Below are positions 1 through 5,277 of a stretch of 5,277 nt of DNA, piece after piece; positions within the stretch are counted from its first letter, which is position 1; each line of letters begins with the position of its first letter. The stretch comes from Segatella salivae DSM 15606. Its GTDB lineage: Bacteria > Bacteroidota > Bacteroidia > Bacteroidales > Bacteroidaceae. Both the position numbers and the translations under genes were made by a program. Where the stretch lies: positions 70,986 to 76,262 of the forward strand of contig NZ_GL629647.1 in assembly GCF_000185845.1 (NCBI RefSeq), read 5' to 3'. The notes beneath the pieces were generated by a model. It made no database searches, was not told the DNA's origin, and worked only from the letters and a program-made list of their open reading frames with translations.

Positions 1-310
1 TAGATAGTTCTTATCCTTGTTTATGTTTAAACTCGCAGTGTGTTTTGGTATCTTGGTTTCTATATACCTATATATATAGGATTAGTTTGGCTTATTTTTT
101 AGGTAAATGAAGCTTGATAGTTTGACTTAAAATAATCAAAGCGCATGGTTCATTCACTATTGTTCTGGGTTGAAGTCAATCAAGATTGCACGGATAGCGA
201 TAGTTTTGGTTTTGTGGTGACTTTGTTGTTATATTGATTTATCATGCGAAAAGGCGTGAGAAGTCATCCTAATGATAATCTGTATTGTTCTATAAAAAAC
301 GCTAACTAAT
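1..310. other. Upstream intergenic region with no supported gene
   Basis: This AT-rich stretch has frequent stop codons in all frames and holds no gene I can support. The longest ATG-started frames seen on the + strand are 18 codons (23-79) and 30 codons (145-237); neither resembles anything known to me. I see no tRNA or rRNA signature and no strong GC-rich hairpin with a T-run. It contains a 14-bp AT-rich palindrome (67-80), a short inverted repeat CAATC-AA-GATTG (177-188), and an isolated match to the Bacteroides -7 element, TAgtTTTG (201-208), without a TTTG at the proper distance upstream. It is probably the spacer before the operon promoter at 311. Confidence 0.6.
67..80. repeat. 14-bp perfect palindrome CCTATATATATAGG
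   Basis: The sequence equals its own reverse complement over 14 bases; the flanking bases (A at 66, A at 81) do not extend it. It is a TA repeat closed by CC/GG, so it could be chance in AT-rich DNA or a dimeric protein binding site. It lies about 230 bp upstream of the promoter at 311, rather far for an operator of that promoter. Confidence 0.5.
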
Positions 311-341
311 TTTGTTTTGTTCCATTATTTTCTTATCTTTG
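311..341 (+). promoter_or_regulatory. Bacteroides-type sigma-ABfr promoter of the operon
   Basis: TTTG at 311-314 matches the -33 element and TATCTTTG at 334-341 matches the -7 element TAnnTTTG exactly; the spacer is 19 bp, within the usual 19-21 bp. Transcription would start near 346-350, leaving a leader of about 20 nt before the GTG at 368. The TTG at 317 lies inside the promoter, upstream of the predicted start, so it cannot be the start codon if this promoter is used. No comparable promoter is seen between the four downstream genes. Confidence 0.7.
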
Positions 342-367
342 GCCTTGAAACTATAATTGCAAATACA

Positions 368-1480
368 GTGAAAAAACTTATATTATTCACATACGCTTTG
401 CTTATGCCTCTGTTTTTGTTGGCACAAAAGATAGTCTTGGGTTCTTGTACAACGCATGATGGCGGGCAATATAAGGGACAAATGATGAATGGAAAGCCTA
501 ATGGAAAGGGCCATACTACATTTAAAAATGGCGATACCTATGAAGGCGAATACATCAAAGGTAAGCGTGAAGGATATGGAACTTATTCATTTTCTGATGG
601 AGAACGATATGAAGGTCAATGGTTTCAAGACCAACAACACGGCCGAGGAACCTATTTCTTTGCCAATAACAATAAATATGTAGGACTTTGGTTTCGTGAT
701 TATCAGCAAGGACAAGGCACGATGTATTACTATAATGGTGATAAGTATGAAGGCAACTGGGCCCAAGATAAACGCGAAGGAAAGGGTAAATACACCTATT
801 CCAGTGGTGCATATTATGATGGTCAGTGGAAAAACGACCAGAAAAATGGGCATGGTTTCTTTGATTGGGGCGACGGAACAACCTATGATGGCATGTGGGC
901 GAACAATCAACGGTCTGGCAAAGGGACGAATAAGTATGCCGATGGAGACGTATATGTTGGTAACTGGGCTGATGATATACAGAATGGAAGAGGTATATAT
1001 AAGTTTCAAAATGGCGATGTTTATGAGGGAGATTATGTCCAAGGAGAACGTACTGGAGAAGGAATCTTCAAGTATGTGAATGGAGATCGCTATACAGGTC
1101 ATTTTGAAGAAGGAGCCAAAAGCGGGCAAGGCACGTTTGAATGGCGTTCTGGTGATGTCTATGTTGGACAATGGAAGAACGATTTGCAGAATGGTTACGG
1201 GAAGTTAACAAAGAAAGCCGGTGACACCTTTGAAGGCAATTTCAAGAATGGAAAGATAGATGGTGAGGTGATTATTCATTATGCAAATGGAAGTCGTTTC
1301 AAAGGAAGTTATAAGAAAGGTATGCGCAATGGTCCTGCAATTGAAGAGGATAAAGATGGCAATCGCTTTGAAGGTAGTTATGTAGATGACCGTCGTGATG
1401 GGCGATTTGTAGAGAAAGACCGAAATGGAAACGTCACTCGTTCAGGCCGATATGAATCAGGTCGGCGTTTTGAGGATTAA
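368..1480 (+). CDS. Exported MORN-repeat protein (370 aa)
   Basis: This protein is a signal peptide followed by MORN repeats and little else. I start it at GTG 368 because this places KK at residues 2-3, a hydrophobic run at about 4-18 and a signal peptidase I-like site (LLA/QK, after residue 19), and because it lies about 20 nt downstream of a good promoter. The TTG at 317 would bury the signal sequence behind 17 extra residues. From residue 35 to 356 there are 14 uninterrupted 23-residue units of the form YxGxW(8)GxG(7)GDx, then a degenerate partial unit to the end. Known MORN repeats form elongated beta-hairpin scaffolds for protein or lipid contact; there is no catalytic domain. Database names such as phosphatidylinositol-4-phosphate 5-kinase reflect the repeats of plant kinases and should not be applied here. 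The only cysteine (Cys27, in LGSC) gives a weak alternative reading as a lipoprotein. It is the first gene of the operon; its role is unknown. Confidence 0.9.
   Translation: MKKLILFTYALLMPLFLLAQKIVLGSCTTHDGGQYKGQMMNGKPNGKGHTTFKNGDTYEGEYIKGKREGYGTYSFSDGERYEGQWFQDQQHGRGTYFFANNNKYVGLWFRDYQQGQGTMYYYNGDKYEGNWAQDKREGKGKYTYSSGAYYDGQWKNDQKNGHGFFDWGDGTTYDGMWANNQRSGKGTNKYADGDVYVGNWADDIQNGRGIYKFQNGDVYEGDYVQGERTGEGIFKYVNGDRYTGHFEEGAKSGQGTFEWRSGDVYVGQWKNDLQNGYGKLTKKAGDTFEGNFKNGKIDGEVIIHYANGSRFKGSYKKGMRNGPAIEEDKDGNRFEGSYVDDRRDGRFVEKDRNGNVTRSGRYESGRRFED
470..1435 (+). repeat. 14 tandem MORN units (69 bp / 23 aa each)
   Basis: Fourteen in-frame 69-bp units encode residues 35-356 without insertions or deletions. 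Units 1-11 begin with Tyr and carry the full GxG pair (for example NGKG, EGYG, HGRG). Units 12-14 begin with Phe and lose the second glycine (DGEV, NGPA, DGRF). Residues 357-370 are a shifted partial unit with the SGRYESGRR pattern, and residues 25-34 before the first unit look like the second half of a preceding unit. The units differ at many positions, so this is an old protein repeat rather than a recent DNA duplication. Confidence 0.92.
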
Positions 1481-1505
1481 AGATTAGAATTTAATTTCAA
1501 CGAAA

Positions 1506-1961
1506 ATGATCATTGATAAAATTGCAAATCTACACAAATATGTGGCATTAAACCCTTTGTTTTGTGATGTAGAGGCTTTTCTACAAACCCATAATCTCAT
1601 GCAACTTGCCGAAGGACAGCATCTGATAAAAGGGAATGACCTGTTTGTAAACATAGAGGTTTGCAAGGGAAAACAAAAGGATGAGGCTGTGATAGAGTTT
1701 CATCGAGAAATGATAGACATTCAGATACCTTTGTCTTCTGATGAAATTTTTGGGTATAGTCCCGTTGAAGATTTGCCCGAAGTAGACTTCGATGTGGAAA
1801 GAGACATCGCTAAAGTGCCAGGTGTTATGCCACAAAACTATGTCAAGGTGAAGCGTGGTCAGTTTATCGTTTTCTTTCCACAAGATGGTCATGCGCCATG
1901 TATTGCCGATGGAAAAAGTTTTAAGAAAGCCATATTCAAGGTGAAAAATAATTGTATTTAG
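1506..1961 (+). CDS. YhcH/YjgK/YiaL (DUF386) family protein, possible sugar anomerase
   Basis: The 151-residue length fits this family (about 150 aa), which adopts a cupin-like beta-barrel that binds a metal ion. Visible family signatures are EFHREMIDIQ at 64-73 (Glu64, His66, Asp71 and Gln73 as likely metal or substrate ligands), the following Glu80, and GQFIVFFPQDGHAPCI at 118-133 with His129, then a closing KKAIFKV strand. There is no signal peptide, so it should be cytoplasmic. In E. coli, YhcH (NanQ) opens the ring of N-acetylneuraminate for its aldolase; EbgC and TabA are relatives. The substrate here cannot be read from the sequence. It starts at ATG 1506, 25 bp after the MORN gene, and its stop codon lies 2 bp before the branching enzyme ATG, so the two are probably translationally coupled. 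An anomerase role on glucose or a glucan-derived sugar is inference. Confidence 0.88.
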   Translation: MIIDKIANLHKYVALNPLFCDVEAFLQTHNLMQLAEGQHLIKGNDLFVNIEVCKGKQKDEAVIEFHREMIDIQIPLSSDEIFGYSPVEDLPEVDFDVERDIAKVPGVMPQNYVKVKRGQFIVFFPQDGHAPCIADGKSFKKAIFKVKNNCI

Positions 1962-1963
1962 CT

Positions 1964-4036
1964 ATGGAAACAAAGAAGGGAAGCTCGAAAAGAGCAGTTA
2001 AAAGAACAACAAAAGAACAGAAAGTTGTAAAGCATATAGGTCTTGTTAAAAAAGATCCTTTTTTGGAACCCTATGAAAATGCGATACGAGGACGCCATGA
2101 CCATGCGCTGTGGAAATTGTCGCAATTGACAAATAACGGCAAGAAGAGTCTGTCGGACTTTGCAAATGGATACAATTACTATGGGCTTCATAAGCTTTCT
2201 CGCGGTTGGGTCTTCAGAGAATGGGCCCCAAATGCTACTGCAATCTATTTGGTAGGAGACTTCAATAACTGGCAGGAGGAAGAGAAATATCTTGCGAAGC
2301 GCATTGAAGGAACAGGAAATTGGGAACTCCGATTGCCCGAAAAGGCCTTGCATCATGGTGATTTATACAAGATGCATGTGAAGTGGAATGGGGGAGAAGG
2401 TGAGCGTATTCCCGCGTGGGCTACACGCGTTGTACAAGATGAAATGACGAAAATCTTCTCTGCACAAGTATGGAATCCGAAAGAAAGCTATCAGTGGAAA
2501 AAAGATAAATTCAAGGCTCAAACCTCTCCATTACTGATTTATGAGTGCCATATTGGTATGGGACAAGACGCAGAAAAGGTTGGAACCTATACGGAATTTA
2601 AGGAAAATGTGTTGCCACGAATCATAAAAGATGGTTATAATTGCATTCAGATTATGGCGATACAAGAACATCCTTATTATGGTTCTTTTGGTTATCATGT
2701 GAGTTCTTTCTTTGCTCCTTCGAGCCGATTTGGCACTCCCGAGGAATTAAAAGCTCTGATTGATGAAGCCCATGCCAAAGGAATAGCAGTCATTATGGAC
2801 ATCGTTCATTCGCATGCTGTAAAGAATGAAGTTGAAGGTTTGGGGAATTTGGCAGGCGATCCTAATCAATATTTCTATCCCGGAGAACGTCGCGAACATC
2901 CTGCTTGGGATAGTCTTTGCTTTGATTATGGCAAAGATGAGGTGATGCACTTCCTGCTTTCTAACTGTAAATATTGGCTAAACGAGTTCCATTTTGATGG
3001 CTATAGGTTTGATGGAGTTACTTCAATGCTTTATTATAGTCATGGATTGGGCGAAGCCTTTGGTGGATATGGTGATTATTTTAATGGTCATGAAGACGAT
3101 AATGCCATTTGTTATCTCACTTTAGCCAATAAGCTTATTCACGAAGTAAACCCCAAAGCGATTACAATTGCAGAAGAAGTTAGTGGCATGCCAGGCCTTG
3201 CTGCCAAGTTTGAAGATGGCGGTTTTGGTTTCAATTACCGCATGGCGATGAATATTCCAGACTTTTGGATTAAGACCATTAAAGAGCAAAAGGATGAGAA
3301 TTGGAAGCCAAGTTCAATCTTCTGGGAGGTTAAAAATCGGCGCGCGGATGAGAGAACAATCTCTTATTGCGAAAGCCACGACCAGGCGTTAGTAGGGGAT
3401 AAGACGCTCATTTTCCGTTTGATTGATGCTGATATGTATTGGCATTTCAAGATTGGAGATGAAAACGACGTTGCTTTCCGAGGCATTGCACTCCATAAGA
3501 TGATTCGTTTGGTAACCGCTTCCACCATAAACGGAGGCTATCTTAACTTCATGGGAAATGAGTTTGGTCATCCCGAATGGATTGATTTCCCACGAGAAGG
3601 AAATGGCTGGAGCTATAAATACGCTCGTCGTCAATGGAATTTGGTCGACAACAAAGAACTTGATTATCATTTCTTGGGTGATTTTGATCGAGAAATGTTG
3701 AAAGTAATCAAGAGCGAACGAAACTTTATCAACACCGAGGTACGTGAGATTTGGCACAACGATGGCGACCAAGTCTTGGCTTATATGCGTGGAGATTTAC
3801 TTTTCGTTTTCAACTTCTCACCCACAACTTCTTTTACGGACTATGGTTTTCTTGTGCCAGTTGGTAGTTATGATGTTGTGCTCGACAGCGACAACAAAAG
3901 CTTTGGAGGAAATGGTTTCAATGATGATTCCTTAACTCATCTGACAAACTACGATCCTCTTTATGTCAATGAACATAAAGAATGGCTGAAACTCTATCTG
4001 CCGGCACGCACTGCTTTGGTGCTAAAGAAAAATTAA
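1964..4036 (+). CDS. 1,4-alpha-glucan (glycogen) branching enzyme, eukaryote-like type
   Basis: This enzyme cuts an alpha-1,4-glucan chain and rejoins it by an alpha-1,6 link, making glycogen branches in the cytoplasm. The 690-residue protein has a Lys/Arg-rich tail (1-23), an N-terminal helix segment with DPFLEPYENAIRGR (31-44), a CBM48-type domain (about 70-165; EWAPNATAIYLVGDFNNW), a GH13 barrel (about 190-540) and a C-terminal beta domain (about 595-688). All four GH13 regions are intact: DIVHSH (279-284), GYRFDGVTSM with nucleophile Asp350, TIAEEVSGMP with acid/base Glu404, and ESHDQALVGDK with Asp473; GNEFGHPEW follows at 531-539. Motifs such as LPRI, GYNCIQIMAI, SHDQALVGDK and YLNFMGNEFGHPEWIDFPR match human GBE1 and plant enzymes closely, indicating subfamily GH13_8 rather than the usual bacterial GH13_9. 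ATG 1964 is preferred over TTG 1952, which overlaps the upstream gene. No other glycogen gene is in the window. Confidence 0.96.
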   Translation: METKKGSSKRAVKRTTKEQKVVKHIGLVKKDPFLEPYENAIRGRHDHALWKLSQLTNNGKKSLSDFANGYNYYGLHKLSRGWVFREWAPNATAIYLVGDFNNWQEEEKYLAKRIEGTGNWELRLPEKALHHGDLYKMHVKWNGGEGERIPAWATRVVQDEMTKIFSAQVWNPKESYQWKKDKFKAQTSPLLIYECHIGMGQDAEKVGTYTEFKENVLPRIIKDGYNCIQIMAIQEHPYYGSFGYHVSSFFAPSSRFGTPEELKALIDEAHAKGIAVIMDIVHSHAVKNEVEGLGNLAGDPNQYFYPGERREHPAWDSLCFDYGKDEVMHFLLSNCKYWLNEFHFDGYRFDGVTSMLYYSHGLGEAFGGYGDYFNGHEDDNAICYLTLANKLIHEVNPKAITIAEEVSGMPGLAAKFEDGGFGFNYRMAMNIPDFWIKTIKEQKDENWKPSSIFWEVKNRRADERTISYCESHDQALVGDKTLIFRLIDADMYWHFKIGDENDVAFRGIALHKMIRLVTASTINGGYLNFMGNEFGHPEWIDFPREGNGWSYKYARRQWNLVDNKELDYHFLGDFDREMLKVIKSERNFINTEVREIWHNDGDQVLAYMRGDLLFVFNFSPTTSFTDYGFLVPVGSYDVVLDSDNKSFGGNGFNDDSLTHLTNYDPLYVNEHKEWLKLYLPARTALVLKKN

Positions 4037-4045
4037 TATTAATAG

Positions 4046-5200
4046 ATGTCACCACTCTTTTCAAAAACATACGGCTCACGTCCATATATAATAATGTGTG
4101 CCTTGTTCTTCGTAGTCTTCACGTTTAGTTATCTGTTTTGCTATCAAGATAACCTGTTGGCTATGATGCAACACATACTTTCAAACGGACAGACCCATTA
4201 CAATCGGTTGATAGGGGCAATAATCATCACCTCGTTGCTGATGTTGTTGCAGCTCGTGCTGTATGTTGTGACGCATTTGAATGGTCGTTTTCATATCCTG
4301 ACGTATGTTCCCTCAATTGTTTTGCTCACCACTTTAACCGCAGTTGACGGGAACTATACGAGCGGAATAACAATCGGGAAATGGTGGTGGATAGCGCCGT
4401 TGATTATCATTCTCGACGCTATTGCCCTCTTTTATGCGCGTCAATTACAAGACTATGATTTCTCAGAAGGTGAATTTGGTTTCTTCAGTAGAACGTCGTG
4501 GATAAACTATTGCGGACTGACGGCTTTGTTTATGTTAGTGATGTTTGGTGCAAATCATCAGCGCGTGCTTCACATGCGCTTGGATGTTGAACAATGTATC
4601 GCCTCGCAGAATTATAAGAAAGCTACAGCAACTTATGCACGTGCGCTGCAAACAGATTCGTCTTTAACCAATCTTCGCGTCTACGCGCTATCGTTGTCTG
4701 GGCAACTTCCCGAGCGATTGTTCGAATATGCTTTGGTGGGAGGTTCAGCCGTTATGCTGCCAAGTAATCCCGATGTGCATTATCTTCTTTGCGGACAAGC
4801 CCCTTTATATCAGCATTTGGGAGGAATGTTTCGGCAGAAAATGAGTACGATGCACTATTTACACTTTATCCATCAGCACCATTTGGCAACTAAGGCAGCA
4901 CATGATTATCTGCTTTGCGCTTATTTGATGGACGGCAATTTAGATTTATTTGTGCATGCAATCGGAAAATATTATGATCTCAAGAAACCACTGCCCAAAC
5001 ATTATCGCGAGGCTCTTGTGCTTTATAATCATTTGCGATCTAATCCCTATGTTGTCTATCACAATAGTGTCATGGAAGCCGATTTCACTGATTTCCAAAC
5101 ATTGATAAAGCAATATAGTGATGCTCGGCAACGCATTGCAGCTATCCGCGACACCTATGGCAACACCTATTGGGCGTATTATTATCAATTAAAACATTAG
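4046..5200 (+). CDS. Multi-pass membrane protein, probably DUF6057 family, function unknown
   Basis: The 384-residue protein has about five hydrophobic membrane segments (near residues 14-33, 54-76, 84-100, 113-130 and 152-169), followed by a soluble part of about 210 residues. Residues 184-226 (SQNYKKATATYARALQ and following) look like a helical, TPR-like pair, and the tail ends with the aromatic motif TYWAYYYQ. With a basic N-terminus inside and an odd number of segments, the soluble domain would be periplasmic; that topology is inferred. The layout and ending remind me of DUF6057, a protein family of unknown function in Bacteroidales, from memory only. I see no catalytic motif. It starts at ATG 4046, 9 bp after the branching enzyme stop, so it is probably the last gene of the operon. 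An assembly or envelope role is possible but unsupported. Confidence 0.85.
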   Translation: MSPLFSKTYGSRPYIIMCALFFVVFTFSYLFCYQDNLLAMMQHILSNGQTHYNRLIGAIIITSLLMLLQLVLYVVTHLNGRFHILTYVPSIVLLTTLTAVDGNYTSGITIGKWWWIAPLIIILDAIALFYARQLQDYDFSEGEFGFFSRTSWINYCGLTALFMLVMFGANHQRVLHMRLDVEQCIASQNYKKATATYARALQTDSSLTNLRVYALSLSGQLPERLFEYALVGGSAVMLPSNPDVHYLLCGQAPLYQHLGGMFRQKMSTMHYLHFIHQHHLATKAAHDYLLCAYLMDGNLDLFVHAIGKYYDLKKPLPKHYREALVLYNHLRSNPYVVYHNSVMEADFTDFQTLIKQYSDARQRIAAIRDTYGNTYWAYYYQLKH

Positions 5201-5277
5201 TGCGTAAACCTCTTATAAACCGATATTTTTCTTCTTCAAATAAGAAAAGATTTTGTATGAAATGGCGCTTCATTTGA
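5201..5277. other. Downstream intergenic stretch, no supported gene
   Basis: No convincing gene begins here. ATG 5257 runs into a stop after six codons at the window edge, and ATG 5262 stays open for only five codons. A weak AT-only hairpin (TTTTCTT at 5227-5233 with AAGAAAA at 5242-5248, 8-nt loop) followed by ATTTTG could help end transcription, but it is too weak to call a terminator. Confidence 0.5.

Larger units (their letters stand above)
348..5200 (+). other. Predicted four-gene operon
   Basis: The four genes share one strand with gaps of 25, 2 and 9 bp. The gaps show no hairpin with a T-run and no TTTG/TAnnTTTG pair, so a single transcript from the promoter at 311-341 is the simplest reading. 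None of the four starts has a GGAGG-like site; the upstream bases are A/T-rich, as is usual in Bacteroidota. The transcript start is estimated from the promoter position and the end is taken as the last stop codon, so both ends are approximate. Confidence 0.7.

Noticed and set aside
23..79. 18-codon hydrophobic frame (MFKLAVCFG...)
   Set aside because: It looks like a tiny membrane peptide but is too short to support and ends in the low-complexity TA repeat.
201..208. TAgtTTTG as an additional promoter
   Set aside because: The -7 match is exact but there is no TTTG 19-21 bp upstream.
145..237. 30-codon ATG frame in the upstream spacer
   Set aside because: It is short, lacks a promoter at proper spacing and has no recognisable motif; a frame of this length is expected by chance.
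587..1171. 194-codon open frame on the - strand inside the MORN gene
   Set aside because: It is antisense to well-formed MORN repeats; the repeated codon pattern keeps the opposite frame open. Its translation is Ile-rich and resembles no family I know.
368..1480. Phosphatidylinositol-4-phosphate 5-kinase annotation for the MORN protein
   Set aside because: Only the MORN repeats are shared with those kinases; no kinase domain is present.
1952..1963. TTG 1952 as the branching enzyme start
   Set aside because: It would overlap the upstream gene by 10 nt using a rare start codon, while ATG 1964 lies four codons downstream, 2 bp after the upstream stop.
5227..5248. Hairpin TTTTCTT / AAGAAAA as the operon terminator
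   Set aside because: The stem is seven mostly A-T pairs with an 8-nt loop and only a short T-run follows; it is too weak to call.

Overview
The window looks like a chromosomal fragment of a Bacteroidota bacterium, most likely a Prevotella-type member of the Bacteroidales. The evidence is AT-rich DNA, no Shine-Dalgarno sequence before any gene, a near-perfect Bacteroides-type promoter (TTTG, 19 bp, TAtcTTTG), a branching enzyme of the eukaryote-like type, and a final membrane protein resembling a Bacteroidales protein of unknown function. The genus is inference; the phylum is well supported.

Layout: positions 1-310 hold no gene I can support, only AT-rich spacer with a 14-bp palindrome. A promoter at 311-341 is followed by four genes on the + strand with gaps of 25, 2 and 9 bp and no visible terminator or internal promoter, so they probably form one operon. 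(1) 368-1480 is an exported protein made almost entirely of MORN repeats (14 contiguous 23-residue units). (2) 1506-1961 is a YhcH/YjgK/YiaL (DUF386) family protein, a metal-binding beta-barrel family with a known sugar anomerase. (3) 1964-4036 is a 1,4-alpha-glucan branching enzyme with all GH13 catalytic residues. (4) 4046-5200 is an integral membrane protein with about five membrane segments and a C-terminal domain with a weak TPR-like stretch, probably DUF6057. The last 77 bases are intergenic.

How the genes work together: only the branching enzyme has a firm function, adding alpha-1,6 branches to glycogen in the cytoplasm. The YhcH-like protein could act on a free sugar from the same metabolism. 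The MORN protein should lie beyond the inner membrane, and the last protein is in the inner membrane with its soluble part probably in the periplasm. No glycogen synthase, ADP-glucose pyrophosphorylase or phosphorylase is present here. The tight linkage of a cytosolic glycogen enzyme with two envelope proteins of unknown function is the most interesting aspect; a functional link is inference. Two start-site points matter: the MORN gene most likely starts at GTG 368, not the upstream TTG 317, and the branching enzyme at ATG 1964, not TTG 1952.
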